In this document: one piece after another, positions 48,301 to 59,444 of the stretch
How positions within the stretch are numbered: position 1 is the stretch's first letter
How the letters are laid out: each line of letters begins with the position of its first letter
Assembly (NCBI GenBank): GCA_021776465.1
Contig: JAJFFU010000222.1
Location: 23,404-87,403 of the forward strand
Source: Parvularculaceae bacterium
Lineage (GTDB): Bacteria; Pseudomonadota; Alphaproteobacteria; Caulobacterales; Parvularculaceae
Direction: 5' to 3'
Length of the DNA: 64,000 bases
Notes under the pieces: generated by a model
The model's input: the letters and a program-made list of their open reading frames with translations, nothing else
Databases searched by the model: none
Told to the model about the DNA's origin: nothing
Made by a program: the position numbers and the translations under genes

Positions 48301-50006
48301 TCCGTATCTTTGCGCTAACGCTGCTGATCGTATTCGGCGCGGCGACGGCGGCAATCGCCGCGGAACAAATCAATTCTTACGACGTGAAGATCGTCGTCGA
48401 GCAAGACGGCGATATCCTCGTCACCGAGACGATTGACCTTACGTCGGAGGGAAATCAGATCCGTCGCGGCATCTTTCGCGACCTGCCGCGCCTCTATGAA
48501 CAGGACGGCGTCAACCTTCCCTTTCGCTACGACATAAAACAGATTCGACGGAACGATAATAAAGAACCCTATGACGTTTCACGCGTCGGCAATGCTGTTC
48601 GCTGGCGTATCGGCGACGCCGATGTATTCCTCGACAATGGCCGGCATGTTTACGAAATCGAGTATGCCGTCAAAAACCAGATCCGATATTTTCAATCCCA
48701 TGACGAACTCTTCTGGAATGCCATTGGCCAATACTGGGCCTTCCCGATCGCACATGCCCGCGTCGAAGTGACGGTCCCCGACGGCGCAATTTCGACCGGC
48801 GCATTCGCCTTTACCGGCGGCTATGGTGAAGATGGCGGCGACTATCGCTACGCGAACGAAAACGGCGCCCACATTTTCGCGGCGACGCGTTCCTTTGCGC
48901 CCCGTGAAGGCATGACCATTTCCCTCAGTCTGGAAAAGGGCGCCATTGATCCGCCATCAGCGTCTGACAAACGGGCGAATTGGTGGGCGCTTAATGGCTC
49001 GCTCTTCATTCTGATGCTGGGCGCGATTGGCATTTCCGGTTTTCACTATCATGCTTGGCAACGCATTGGCATCGACCCACCGAAGGGGCCGGTGTTCCCG
49101 CGATACGAACCGCCCAAAAACCATTCGCCGGCCGGCGTCCACTATGTTTATCATCGCCGATTGAAAGGCCACGACGCGCTGATCGCATCAATCGTCAATC
49201 TCGGGATCAACAAGTGGATCAAAGTCGATCCGGTCGACAAAAAGAACACGACACTGACGCGTCTTGATGAAGACGACACGCACAAATCCGTCTTTCCCGC
49301 CGAACGCTTGTTGCTCAAGAAAATCCTGCCCCGCGGCGGCGCGCGCACGATTGGCGGCAAGACCGATTTGACCTTCGCCAAGGCTTATCAAAAATTCCAG
49401 TCTGACGTGTCGCGCCGGTTCGGCTCGGAATATTTCAAATGGAACTTCGGGTTTATCGCCCTTGCCGTCGCGCTAAGCATCGCAGCGATCATTGCCGCTG
49501 CAATTATGGCCGTGCAATGGACAAGCTGGCATTGGGCCGCCGTCGGCGCCCTCGTCCTTGTCAATCTGCTATTTGCGTATCTGTTGCCGGCGGCGACGGA
49601 AAAGGGTCAGGAAATCCGCACAGAGATCGAGGGCTTCAAACTTTACCTTGAAACCGCCGAGAAACTGCAGATCAACGCGGCTGAAGTCGGCGCCGGAACG
49701 CCGCCGGTGCTGACGGTCGACCGCTACGAACGGTTCCTACCTTACGCCATTGCCCTTGGCGTTGAAAAACCATGGACGACGCATTTCGAAAAGACCTTGC
49801 CGCGCGAGGCAGGCGCCTATGATCCTTATTGGTCGAGCGGCCATGTCCACGGCCATCATTCCCTTCACGGGATGAACAGCGCGCTTGTCTCGGCAATGTC
49901 GTCGGGCGTTTCATCGGCGATGCCGCAAAGCTCCGGCTCGTCCGGTTCAGGCGGCGGCGGGTTTTCCGGCGGCGGCGGCGGGGGTGGCGGCGGCGGCGGT
50001 TGGTAG
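48297..50006 (+). CDS. DUF2207 domain-containing membrane protein
   Basis: Follows lemA; DILVTETIDLTSEGNQIRRGIFRDLP; Gly-rich tail GGGGFSGGGGGGGGGGGW. Confidence 0.9.
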   Translation: MIRIFALTLLIVFGAATAAIAAEQINSYDVKIVVEQDGDILVTETIDLTSEGNQIRRGIFRDLPRLYEQDGVNLPFRYDIKQIRRNDNKEPYDVSRVGNAVRWRIGDADVFLDNGRHVYEIEYAVKNQIRYFQSHDELFWNAIGQYWAFPIAHARVEVTVPDGAISTGAFAFTGGYGEDGGDYRYANENGAHIFAATRSFAPREGMTISLSLEKGAIDPPSASDKRANWWALNGSLFILMLGAIGISGFHYHAWQRIGIDPPKGPVFPRYEPPKNHSPAGVHYVYHRRLKGHDALIASIVNLGINKWIKVDPVDKKNTTLTRLDEDDTHKSVFPAERLLLKKILPRGGARTIGGKTDLTFAKAYQKFQSDVSRRFGSEYFKWNFGFIALAVALSIAAIIAAAIMAVQWTSWHWAAVGALVLVNLLFAYLLPAATEKGQEIRTEIEGFKLYLETAEKLQINAAEVGAGTPPVLTVDRYERFLPYAIALGVEKPWTTHFEKTLPREAGAYDPYWSSGHVHGHHSLHGMNSALVSAMSSGVSSAMPQSSGSSGSGGGGFSGGGGGGGGGGGW

Positions 50007-50013
50007 AGATCGC

Positions 50014-50535
50014 CTATTCGGCGTCAGCCGGATCGCCATGGTCGATCGCTTCCAGCGCCAGGGTCGCCTCGTCCAACGCATCCTGAACTTTTTCAAGGCG
50101 CGTCAGCAACGTCGACAAAGATCTTTTTACGTCCGGCGTCAGTTTCGGCTTGGCGCGGGCTGACGGGGTTAATTCCAACACGTCGTCATCATGACCAACG
50201 CCATTCGATCGCCCGCCGTCTTCGGAAATGACGGGACGAACGTCCACGGCCTCTCCGGCGGCGGCGCGGCGACCGAGTTCGGAAATATATTTGACGCCCT
50301 CGTCCTTGAAAATTTTCTGGACGCCTTTCGTCGTGTAGCGCTGATCGTAGAGCAACACGCGAATGCCGCGTAGCAGGTCAATATCGAGCGGCCGATAATA
50401 TCGGCGCCCGCCAGCGCGGCGCATCGGGCGCACCTGCCCAAATACTTCCTCCCAATGGCGCAACACATGTTGCGGCACATCGAGTTCGTCGGCGGCTTCC
50501 GAAATGGTTCTGAATGCCTCGGCCGATTTCGCCAC
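50014..50535 (-). CDS. MerR-family transcriptional regulator
   Basis: [51 protein letters not shown]. Confidence 0.95.
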   Translation of the reverse strand: MAKSAEAFRTISEAADELDVPQHVLRHWEEVFGQVRPMRRAGGRRYYRPLDIDLLRGIRVLLYDQRYTTKGVQKIFKDEGVKYISELGRRAAAGEAVDVRPVISEDGGRSNGVGHDDDVLELTPSARAKPKLTPDVKRSLSTLLTRLEKVQDALDEATLALEAIDHGDPADAE

Positions 50536-50576
50536 GAAGGTTTTGCCTGTTGGTTCGGTCTTATCGACCTGTGAAA

Positions 50577-50897
50577 TTATTCAGCAGCGTTGCGGTCAGA
50601 TCGGTGACCGTCATTGATGCGGTCTTTCAATACATGCGACGCACGGAATGTCACCACACGGCGCGGCGCAATCGGCACTTCCTCGCCGGTCTTCGGATTG
50701 CGGCCCATGCGCAGTTTCTTGTCACGCACGGAAAAAGTTCCGAAGGACGAAATCTTGACCGTGTCGCCTTTTTCCAGCGATGCAGCGACCTCTTCAAGGA
50801 TCCGCTCCACGAACGCCGCCGATTCATTTCGCGAAATGCCGACCGCTCGGTAAACGGCGTCTGTCAAATCCGCCCGTGTTACTGTGGTGCCTGGCAT
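50577..50897 (-). CDS. ihfA: integration host factor subunit alpha
   Basis: [70 protein letters not shown]. Confidence 0.95.
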   Translation of the reverse strand: MPGTTVTRADLTDAVYRAVGISRNESAAFVERILEEVAASLEKGDTVKISSFGTFSVRDKKLRMGRNPKTGEEVPIAPRRVVTFRASHVLKDRINDGHRSDRNAAE

Positions 50898-51027
50898 CGG
50901 CCACTCCCCGGTGTGCTTGTGCAACGCGGCGCACGACCGCCGCATTGCGTATCTCCATAACCGGGCCGGAACTTAATATTAACTAACCGCGGTGGTCAAT
51001 AAGGCCTTGATATATATTATGTGTTTT

Positions 51028-51999
51028 TCACGCTCGCATTAGCGCGGCGCCCCAGGTCAGCCCGCCGCCCATGCCTTCAATCAAGACAAGATCGCCTTCC
51101 TTGATGCGGCCATCAGCGACGCCGGCGCAATAAGCAAGCGGAATTGACGCAGCAGACGTATTGCCCTGACCGGAGATTGTGGAAATCACCTGATCCTTGC
51201 GCAGGTCCAGTTTTTTAACGACGCCCAGAATAATACGTTCATTGGCCTGGTGCGGGACAAACCAGTCAACATCCGTGACGTCGACCCCAGCGTCGGCGAT
51301 GACACGCTCCATCGCTTCGGAAATCCGCTTCACGGCTTCGCGAAAGACCTTGTTGCCTTGCATGCGCACATGGCCGGTCGATTGCGTTGAGGAAACGCCG
51401 CCGTCCACATAAAGCAAATCAACCAGACGTCCGTCGCAACGCAAATAACTGTTCATGACGCCGCGCGCGCCAGCCTCCTGCTCGTCCTGCGCCTCCAAAA
51501 CGAAGGCGCCAGCGCCATCGCCGAAGAGAACGCATGTGGCGCGATCATTCCAGTCAAGGATGCGCGAGAACGTTTCCGCGCCAATGACCAGCGCCCGTTT
51601 GTGCTGCCCGCTCGTCAGAAATTTTTCCGCCGTGGACAAGGCGTAAATGAACCCCGTGCAAACCGCCTGTATGTCGAAGGCCGCGCCACTTTCGATCCCG
51701 AGCTTCGCCTGCACGATCGCCGCGGTCGACGGAAATGTAAGATCCGGCGTTGTCGTTGCGACAATGATGAGGTCAATGTCGTCTGGCGCCATCCCCGCCG
51801 CATCGAGCGCCGCCTTGGCCGCCGCCGTCGCGAGGTCGGATGTTTTTTCGTCATCGCCCGCAATATGGCGTTCGCGAATGCCGGTGCGCTCGCGTATCCA
51901 ATCGTCGCTCGTATCGACCAGTCGGGACAGGTCTTCATTAGTCAGGACTTTTTGCGGCAGGAACGCGCCGCATCCGCGGATCACCGCTTTAAGGGTCAT
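51028..51999 (-). CDS. fabH: 3-oxoacyl-ACP synthase III
   Basis: WIRERTGIRERHIA, FDIQAVCTGFIYALSTA, WFVPHQANERII, GQGNTSAASIPLA. Confidence 0.97.
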   Translation of the reverse strand: MTLKAVIRGCGAFLPQKVLTNEDLSRLVDTSDDWIRERTGIRERHIAGDDEKTSDLATAAAKAALDAAGMAPDDIDLIIVATTTPDLTFPSTAAIVQAKLGIESGAAFDIQAVCTGFIYALSTAEKFLTSGQHKRALVIGAETFSRILDWNDRATCVLFGDGAGAFVLEAQDEQEAGARGVMNSYLRCDGRLVDLLYVDGGVSSTQSTGHVRMQGNKVFREAVKRISEAMERVIADAGVDVTDVDWFVPHQANERIILGVVKKLDLRKDQVISTISGQGNTSAASIPLAYCAGVADGRIKEGDLVLIEGMGGGLTWGAALMRA

Positions 52000-52012
52000 G
52001 TCACTCAATTCT

Positions 52013-53158
52013 TTACTGCGCTGCGACTGTTATATCTGATGCTGCTTCGCGCCGACGCGCCAATGCGTCCGATCGCTCCATTACCGTGGCAACGGTTTGC
52101 GCCACTTCATCGCGAAACGGCGCCCGCGCCAGACTGGCGGCCATTTGAACGGCGCTTGCGACGCCACGGGCATCCGCCCCGCCATGGCTTTTGACGACGA
52201 CGCCGTTGATGCCAAGGAAAACGCCGCCATTGACGGATGACGGATCGATCCGGTCTTTCAGCTTTCTGAGGCCGGGCGCCATCATCAACGCGCCGAGCTT
52301 TGCGTTCAACGTGCCCGTCAGCGTTTCCTTGACCCATTGGCCGACGAGGCGCGCCGCGCCCTCCGCCGATTTGAGTGCGACATTTCCGGTAAACCCGTCT
52401 GTTACAACAACATCAACGACGCCGCCGGAAATGTCATTGCCTTCAACGAAGCCTTTGAAGGCCATATCCGGATCAGCTTCGCGCAGGACCTGCGCTGCTC
52501 TGCGGATGAGATCGTGCCCTTTGAGATCTTCCGCACCCACATTGAGAAGGCCAACACTCGGCTTTTGCACGTCAGTGAGCGCACGGTAAAACGCCTCACC
52601 CATGATGGCGAACTGAACCAGTTGATCTGCGTCCGCCTCAACATTAGCGCCGACATCGAGAACAACAGTTCGCCCGCGTTGTGTCGGCCACAACGCCGTG
52701 ACTGCCGGGCGGTCAATGCCTTTGATTTTTTTCAATTGAAAAAGCGACACCGCCATCAATGCGCCAGTGTTGCCACAGGAAATGACGGCGTCCGCGACGC
52801 CATTTTTAACGGCGTCCACCGACTTCCACATCGACGTATCGTGTGCGCGCCGCACGACATGCATCGGCTTGTCTGTCATCGCGACAACGCTGCCCGCATG
52901 CAAAATGTCGGATCTCACAAGTTCGGTGTGTTTTTCGATCAACGGCGCCAATACGGCGCGGTCGCCGACAAACAGGATGTTTGCTTTCAAGCCGCGCGTG
53001 ATTGCACGCGCTGCGCCTTCGACCACGACGGCCGGGCCGTTGTCGCCGCCCATCGCATCAATAGCGACGGTTATCTCATCGGTCGTTTTTTCGCCGTTCA
53101 CGCTCGTTTTGATTCCCTTGAACGGCGCGGAGCATAACGCGCTCGATTCCGCATGCAA
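52013..53158 (-). CDS. plsX: phosphate acyltransferase
   Basis: VAIDAMGGDNGPAVVVEGA, SCGNTGALMAVS, NVGAEDLKGHDLIR, VVTDGFTGNVALK. Confidence 0.97.
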   Translation of the reverse strand: MHAESSALCSAPFKGIKTSVNGEKTTDEITVAIDAMGGDNGPAVVVEGAARAITRGLKANILFVGDRAVLAPLIEKHTELVRSDILHAGSVVAMTDKPMHVVRRAHDTSMWKSVDAVKNGVADAVISCGNTGALMAVSLFQLKKIKGIDRPAVTALWPTQRGRTVVLDVGANVEADADQLVQFAIMGEAFYRALTDVQKPSVGLLNVGAEDLKGHDLIRRAAQVLREADPDMAFKGFVEGNDISGGVVDVVVTDGFTGNVALKSAEGAARLVGQWVKETLTGTLNAKLGALMMAPGLRKLKDRIDPSSVNGGVFLGINGVVVKSHGGADARGVASAVQMAASLARAPFRDEVAQTVATVMERSDALARRREAASDITVAAQ

Positions 53159-53202
53159 CGCACATTGTCGATTATTGAAAAATCACTGATTTTGACGCCA
53201 CG

Positions 53203-53727
53203 CTATTGATTTTCCTCGTTTTTGGCGGCTCGCGCAAGCGCCTGCGCAAAGGCCGAGGTCTCTTCCTGTGTGGCGAATTCCGCCGTCAGCCCGGACGCAC
53301 CCTGTTTTTTCGGAAATGGGGCCATTGCGAGCGATAATTGCTGAACCAGAAGCTCGCCAATGTCGAATTTTGGGTCGCTGTGAATTTCTGGCGAGTCGAG
53401 GGAAATTTCCTCATCGTCGGCCTCCTGCGTCGCCGACCGGCGCACAAAATCGACTTCAAACGGCTCACCAACCTCTTCAGTGATCTCTTCCAAACTGACA
53501 ACGCACTCGCGCTTCAAACGCGCAACAACATTTCCGCGCACGGCGAAACGCAGTTTCGTGGCCGTCACCCGTAAATCTCCGGAGAACAATTCGACCGCAA
53601 GAACACCGAGCCTGGTCGCGACGGCGGCGCGTTCGACTTCATTCGCTTCAAGCACGAAATGGCGCCCGCCTTTTGGCAAGTCGTCGAGCACGATCTCAAC
53701 TGAAAACTCAGGCGTGGACGCATTCAT
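53203..53727 (-). CDS. YceD/DUF177 family protein
   Basis: VARLKRECVVSLEEITEEVGEPFEVDFV...; located next to plsX. Confidence 0.85.
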   Translation of the reverse strand: MNASTPEFSVEIVLDDLPKGGRHFVLEANEVERAAVATRLGVLAVELFSGDLRVTATKLRFAVRGNVVARLKRECVVSLEEITEEVGEPFEVDFVRRSATQEADDEEISLDSPEIHSDPKFDIGELLVQQLSLAMAPFPKKQGASGLTAEFATQEETSAFAQALARAAKNEENQ

Positions 53728-54266
53728 GGCTGAACATCCGCGAAAATCACGGCGCCGCGAACGATCTCCGCGCGCGCCTGTGCGTCAATCGCGGCCGCTT
53801 GCTTGCGGACATACGCGGCCAGCTCCGCTGCGATCTCCGACCGACCGGACTCGTACACATTGCGCGCCAAGGCGCCTGCTAGCTTTTCTTCGCCGGCGTC
53901 GTCCTCCGCATTTTCCATTGCTGTGTCGTAGGCCTGTACGCGGCCATAGAAATTTTCGGCCATTTTGCGGATTTTCTTACCGACGACGAGATCGCCAACG
54001 CCAAGCTCGCGCAACGCGTCGTCAAAGCTCGAAAACATGGCGTCGAAGAGTTTCTGGGCGACTTTGCGCGCGGGCCGATCGTCGCCCTTCAGTTTTCGCA
54101 ATATCAGCCAAACATGGAGGCTGGTCATTTCGAAGCGGCCCTCGACCGTATCGGGAACGCCCATGGCCTCATAAAATGCCGGCTTGCGCGACTGTTCGGA
54201 CGCCGCCGCGAACAAAGAATCGCCGGCCTCCAGCGCTGCGTCTTTTCGAAAAAGCCTTTTGAACAT
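53724..54266 (-). CDS. ubiquinol-cytochrome c chaperone (CBP3 family)
   Basis: MGVPDTVEGRFEMTSLHVWLILRKLKGDDRPARKVAQKLFDAMFSSFDDALRELGVGDLVVGKKIRKMAENFYGR. Confidence 0.9.
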   Translation of the reverse strand: MFKRLFRKDAALEAGDSLFAAASEQSRKPAFYEAMGVPDTVEGRFEMTSLHVWLILRKLKGDDRPARKVAQKLFDAMFSSFDDALRELGVGDLVVGKKIRKMAENFYGRVQAYDTAMENAEDDAGEEKLAGALARNVYESGRSEIAAELAAYVRKQAAAIDAQARAEIVRGAVIFADVQP

Positions 54267-54449
54267 AACGGTCTTACGTCCTGGGTTTCGCCGGCCCCTT
54301 GCCGGACCGGCCCGGATTTGCCGCGGCGCGAAATGGCTGGTATCCAACGCCCACGCGATGCGCCCGTCGCCGACCTAATCGCGGCGTCGCATCGGATCAA
54401 CCCCTGATGGCCTGAAGCTGGCCATGTCGTGTCGCCGAGGATTTTATAC

Positions 54450-54908
54450 ATGTTTCGATTGGTCCTGATTTTCGCCAGTGTTTTGACCGTGCAAGCCTGC
54501 GTTTCGGTCAGGAGCAACCATGGATACGTGCTTGAGCGCGGACAGACGGAGCTGACCGGCGAGCCGGGCCTCGATTCCAAGGAATCGATCCTGGCAAAAT
54601 TCGGCGAGCCTTCGATGATCGGCACATTCGATCCGAACGCCTGGTATTATATGAATGCATCGAACACGACCCGCGCGTTTTTCAAACCGCGCGTTAAGAC
54701 CCGCATCGTCGTCGCCTTTCATTTCGATGGCGAAGGGTTGGTCCACGATGTCGAGACATTCGATCTTGCCGACGGCGACAATGTCAAATTGGTTTCGCGC
54801 GCAACGCCGACACGCGGCAAAGAATTAAACTTCTGGGAACAGCTTCTTGGCAATGTCGGCCAGCTTCCGACCGCCCTTGGCCAAGAAGGCCCGACACCGG
54901 GGCAGTAA
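54450..54908 (+). CDS. bamE: outer membrane protein assembly factor BamE (SmpA/OmlA)
   Basis: Lipoprotein signal TVQACVSV; SKESILAKFGEPSMIGTFDPNAWYYMN. Confidence 0.9.
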   Translation: MFRLVLIFASVLTVQACVSVRSNHGYVLERGQTELTGEPGLDSKESILAKFGEPSMIGTFDPNAWYYMNASNTTRAFFKPRVKTRIVVAFHFDGEGLVHDVETFDLADGDNVKLVSRATPTRGKELNFWEQLLGNVGQLPTALGQEGPTPGQ

Positions 54909-55004
54909 TTGCATCAGCGCGTCTTCGCGATGTCACACCGCGCAGTTTCGCGCGGACATCTCATTTTATTTGGGTCGGATAAAAACGGCCGGTAGTGCGC
55001 TGAC

Positions 55005-57653
55005 TTATTCGCTCGGCGCTAACCAGGGTTCATGTTGTACGCGCAACATGGCTTCCATTCGGTTCGTCACATTGAGCTTGGTCAGGATGGACGAGACATG
55101 GTGCTCGATCGTCCGCTGTGAGCGCGACAGTGTTTCGGCAATTTCCGCATTACTTGCGCCCGAGGCAACAAAACCAAGAATGGTTTGCTCTCGTTTCGTC
55201 AACCCGATGGGATGATTGCGGGCCGCTTTATAGGGCCCACGCCGACGACGCGGTAAGTCACCCGATACGCCATGGACCCGCGCCAAACGTTCGACCACGG
55301 CTGCCGCCGCCGACGCATCAAGGCTCAACAGAATGCGCTGCGCCTCGGCCAGCCGTTTGCCAGGCTCGTTTGCAGCGCCGTTTACTAACGTCAGCGCCTG
55401 TTGATACGGCGAGCCGATGCGCCGCCATTCCTCGGCGGCGTCGTCAATTCGCCCAGCAATTTCAAGCGAATAGGGGCGCGGCAACGCTTTCAAAAACGCA
55501 TCCGGCGGCGTTACGCCAATTCGCGTCGCCCATATTGCAGTCTCGCCAATCCGCCACGCATGCATCGCGTCGGAGCCAAGGGAAAAAAGGCGATCAAGAT
55601 GTTCTCTGGCTTTGTCCGGCGCATTACTGAGCCACGCCGCTTCAATAAAAGCGATGCGCATTGGCACAATGTATTGTAGTTCGTCCGTCGCCATCGCGTT
55701 TTCAAAAGCATCCGCCAGCGTCGCTTCAGCATTATCGGCGCCGAGACGTATTTTCGTTTTGGCAAGAACTGTTAGCGCGGGGAGTTTGATCAACAGCGTT
55801 AGCTTGTCGACACTAACGACGCCGCTCGCGATCGTTTCTGCATCCCGCAAACGGCCCTGCTCCAAACGCAACTGCGCTTGTCTCCCAACGAGATAATGCG
55901 TCCACGTATCAAGGTCGTATTGAATATCAAAAGCGATGCCGTCTGACAGCATACGTTCGGCGAGCGGAAAATCACGAAACTCGACGGCATATTCTCCGAG
56001 ATTTGTATAAACGCGCGCCGCGTGCTCATGGAATCCGTGCTTCAACGAAAGCGCCAGGCTTTCTTCCAGTTCGGCGATGCCGCGTTGGTCATTACGAAAA
56101 ACGCGCGCCGTTCCCATATTGTTTAGAGCGTGAATACGCACTTCAACATCATCAAACTCATCGGCAAGCGCGATAGCGCGCCGCCCCCAACTTATTGATT
56201 GCTCCATCTGGTCGTTCAGCATGTGAAGCTGTGAGCGAAGGCTGTACGCCATCGCCCGCTCCGCCGAGGCAGGGATCGACTCCAGTGTCTTTACCGCCTC
56301 ATCGGAAAAACGTGTCGCCTCAAAAGATTCACCCCTGTACCAGTGCAGCCGGGATAGCCAGCGCAGATTTTCGCCAACTTTGTCCATACGCCCAAGCGCC
56401 CGCCACAACGTGATCGCATGCCGTCGCGCATCAAGAACGTCATTGTCGATCGATATCGAAATCCCGGCCTCATAGGCCCATCGTTCGTAAATTTCCGCTG
56501 CAAGTTCGGGCTCAGCGTGATCAATAAACCGGAGCGCCGTCGCCAGATGCGCCGCCGCTTCACGGTGCGCGCCAAGGCGTGCTGCGCGCGTCGCCGCCGA
56601 TGGCGCCAGCTGCAATACTTTTTGCGCGTCCTGCGCGCCGGCGGCGTGATGCATCAACAGGTCAAATTTATCTTCGAACCCTGCATTTTCGAACGCTACC
56701 AGAACTTGTGCATGGATTTCCTTTTGCCGAGCCGCCTGCAACCTCGAAAGCGTTGCGAGCCGCGCCAATTCATGGCGGAACCGCAATGCGCCACTGGCGT
56801 CTTTCAGCAACAGGCCCCGACCGATCGCCGCCATCGCGAGCATCTCACCATCCGGACCAAAGAGGGGCCCTAAAATTTCAGTAGGCGTCGGCCCCGGAAT
56901 GACACTGATCGTTGCAAGGAATTCGCGTTCGCGCGGCGCCAATCGATTGAGCCGGGCCGCAACGGCATCCTTAACCGACGCCGGTATCGAAGCGGCGCCG
57001 CGTTCGTGACTGGCAAGCAGTTCCGTTACGAAAAATGGATTGCCACCGCTTACATCAAACAGATCGGGAACCGGATGATCGGCGTCATAGAACGATGCCA
57101 GCGCCGAAACGCCTTCTTCGCTGAGCGGCTCAAGACGTAGCCTGTGAGTGTAGGCCGGGGGCAAGTCACCGACGACCAGTTTGAGCGGATGATCATCGCC
57201 AACTTCATCATCGCGATACGTCATGATCAGCAAAACCGGGAGCATGGAAATGCGCCGCCCGAGAAATTTCAGAAAATCGAGCGTCGCGTAATCCGCCCAA
57301 TGCGTGTCTTCGACGATCATGGCGATCGGTTTGTTCATATCGCCAAGGCGCTCGACGATTGCGGCGAACAATTCTGAAGAATGGGCGCCGCCCGACAATA
57401 ATTTTGCCGTCGGATCACCCAGCAACTTGCCCATGTCGTGAATGGGCCCGAGAGGGCGCGGCGTAAACAATGCGTCGCAACCACCCTGCAAGATCAAATG
57501 CGAGCCGCCTATCTGATCGCACAAAGCGTCCATTAACGCCGTCTTGCCGATGCCAGCCTCGCCGGCGACAAGCGCTACTGCGCCGCGCCCGCGGCATACG
57601 TTATCGGCCAAAGACGTCAGGGATTGCAGCGTTTGTTCGCGTTCTATCAGCAC
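55005..57653 (-). CDS. LuxR-family regulator with N-terminal AAA ATPase domain (MalT-like)
   Basis: Walker A GEAGIGKTAL; C-terminal LTKREQTILGFVASGASNAEIAETLSRSQRTIEHHVSSILTKLNVTNRMEA. Confidence 0.9.
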   Translation of the reverse strand: MLIEREQTLQSLTSLADNVCRGRGAVALVAGEAGIGKTALMDALCDQIGGSHLILQGGCDALFTPRPLGPIHDMGKLLGDPTAKLLSGGAHSSELFAAIVERLGDMNKPIAMIVEDTHWADYATLDFLKFLGRRISMLPVLLIMTYRDDEVGDDHPLKLVVGDLPPAYTHRLRLEPLSEEGVSALASFYDADHPVPDLFDVSGGNPFFVTELLASHERGAASIPASVKDAVAARLNRLAPREREFLATISVIPGPTPTEILGPLFGPDGEMLAMAAIGRGLLLKDASGALRFRHELARLATLSRLQAARQKEIHAQVLVAFENAGFEDKFDLLMHHAAGAQDAQKVLQLAPSAATRAARLGAHREAAAHLATALRFIDHAEPELAAEIYERWAYEAGISISIDNDVLDARRHAITLWRALGRMDKVGENLRWLSRLHWYRGESFEATRFSDEAVKTLESIPASAERAMAYSLRSQLHMLNDQMEQSISWGRRAIALADEFDDVEVRIHALNNMGTARVFRNDQRGIAELEESLALSLKHGFHEHAARVYTNLGEYAVEFRDFPLAERMLSDGIAFDIQYDLDTWTHYLVGRQAQLRLEQGRLRDAETIASGVVSVDKLTLLIKLPALTVLAKTKIRLGADNAEATLADAFENAMATDELQYIVPMRIAFIEAAWLSNAPDKAREHLDRLFSLGSDAMHAWRIGETAIWATRIGVTPPDAFLKALPRPYSLEIAGRIDDAAEEWRRIGSPYQQALTLVNGAANEPGKRLAEAQRILLSLDASAAAAVVERLARVHGVSGDLPRRRRGPYKAARNHPIGLTKREQTILGFVASGASNAEIAETLSRSQRTIEHHVSSILTKLNVTNRMEAMLRVQHEPWLAPSE

Positions 57654-57954
57654 CGAAATATCTCCGTTTGTCGGGCAACTGCGTGGTTCGCATCATAGAA
57701 GCGCGATAAAACTCGCGCAGCAAGTTTGATCTGAAAATACGAAAAATAGGTATGAAAAAGCACAAAAATAGGCGCGTGCACCGACGTCAGCCGAAGCCGC
57801 TCGGGCCTATGATGCAAGCTGAGATTGGGCCTTCGGACCCGCTCACCTTAGCTGGGGGAGAAGCTAAGATGCAGGCGGCTGTTCAAGTTGATGACGAAAG
57901 TCGTCGGTTTTGAACGTCGCCTGCAATGATTCTAACCAGGATTCTTGCAGCCGG

Positions 57955-58938
57955 TTATTTCTTGAAATGATCAAAACCCGCGCTCTTCACGGCAATCTCG
58001 CGACCGGTCTCATCCAGTAGCGCCGCCCCGTCGCCGCGCTTCATCGAGCCAATTCGCGACACTTCTGTTTTTGCCGCCTTTGCCGCCACGGTGACCGAGC
58101 GTCGCATCGACGATGGCGCTGTAAACAAAATCTCGTAATCATCGCCGAAGGACGCAACCTCGGCGAGCGCTTTCCAGCGATTTTTCTGCCGCGCCACCCA
58201 GGAGCCGGCGGCTGTCGATCTCGGAATGGAGACCGCGTCAATTTCTGCGCGTAGCCCGCTGGCATGCGCGAGATGGCCTGCATCGGCGATGAGGCCGTCT
58301 GATACATCGATAGACGCCGTCGCAAAGCCGGCGATTGCCGCGCCGATGGAAAGGCGTGGGTCCGGCAAATGATAGCGCATCGCAAGCGAGGCTTTATCAA
58401 CGGTTGTAAATTTCTCTTCGCGTTGCAACGCCTTTAGGCCAAGACCGGCGTCGCCGATGGCGCCAGTGACGTACAAATCATCGCCGGCTTGCGCGCCTGC
58501 ACGGCTTGTCACGCCCTGACGCGGCGGGGCGCCGAAAAACGTTGCAGAAAACACCGCCGGGCTGGTTTTAAGGCGATGGGCCGTTGTGTCCCCGCCAAAT
58601 AACGAAACACGAAAATGGTCCTGATCTTCTTTTAATCCTTGTGCGAATAATTCGATTTGCTCGCGCTTGACGCCTGCCGGCCAGACGCAAGCAAGGAAAT
58701 ATCCGAGCGGGCGCGCACCCTTCGCAGCAAGGTCGGAAAGATTGACCCGCATCAATTTGCGCGCAACGAGGTCGAGAGGGTCTTTCGGCAGAAAATGAAC
58801 GCCAGCAACAATCGCGTCTTTTGTGACGACAAACGGTCCCTTGTCGATCATGGCGATGTCGTCGCCCAGGCCGAAAGCGCCGTCCGCGTCGGCTGCCAGC
58901 GGCGCAAACACTTCCCGAATAATATCGAACTCGCTCAT
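57955..58938 (-). CDS. thiL: thiamine-monophosphate kinase
   Basis: LGDDIAMIDKGPFVVTKDAIVAGVHFLP, LFGGDTTAH, ASIDVSDGLIADAGHLA. Confidence 0.95.
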   Translation of the reverse strand: MSEFDIIREVFAPLAADADGAFGLGDDIAMIDKGPFVVTKDAIVAGVHFLPKDPLDLVARKLMRVNLSDLAAKGARPLGYFLACVWPAGVKREQIELFAQGLKEDQDHFRVSLFGGDTTAHRLKTSPAVFSATFFGAPPRQGVTSRAGAQAGDDLYVTGAIGDAGLGLKALQREEKFTTVDKASLAMRYHLPDPRLSIGAAIAGFATASIDVSDGLIADAGHLAHASGLRAEIDAVSIPRSTAAGSWVARQKNRWKALAEVASFGDDYEILFTAPSSMRRSVTVAAKAAKTEVSRIGSMKRGDGAALLDETGREIAVKSAGFDHFKK

Positions 58939-59444
58939 TATGCCGTGATTTCGTCGCTGCGCGCATCGCGCGCTGCGCTATCAAGAACACCGTTGATGAA
59001 TTTCGGTTCGTCCGCATCAAAGAACGCATTTGCGATGTTCAAATATTCATTGATGATAACGCGAAACGGTACATCCGGGCGGCGGACCATCTCATAAAGA
59101 CCTGCCCGTAAAATAGCCCGCGCCGTCGCATCAAGGCGCTTCAATTTCCAACCTTCGGCAAGTTGCTTTTGAAGATACGGATCAAGGCGCGATTGCGATT
59201 CGACGGTCCCGCGAAGAATATCGCTGAAAAACGCGACGTCAGCGGCATGCAGTTTTTCGCCCTCGATTTCACCGCCCAGGCGATGGTCGGCAAACTCGTT
59301 GATCACAGCGTCGACGCCCTGCCCGGTCGTCTCCATCTGATAGAGCGCCTGAACGGCCGCCAGCCTTGCAGCAGAACGCGCCGGGGCGCCTTCCCTGTCG
59401 CGCATGTCGGGGGCGCGCTTATCTGGTTGATTAGTCGTCGGCAT
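58938..59444 (-). CDS. nusB: transcription antitermination factor NusB
   Basis: [47 protein letters not shown]. Confidence 0.95.
   Translation of the reverse strand: MPTTNQPDKRAPDMRDREGAPARSAARLAAVQALYQMETTGQGVDAVINEFADHRLGGEIEGEKLHAADVAFFSDILRGTVESQSRLDPYLQKQLAEGWKLKRLDATARAILRAGLYEMVRRPDVPFRVIINEYLNIANAFFDADEPKFINGVLDSAARDARSDEITA

Noticed and set aside
49920-50006. Poly-glycine-encoding GGC repeat as a possible repeat array
   Set aside because: Gly-rich C-terminal tail of the DUF2207 protein, which I take to be normal for that family.
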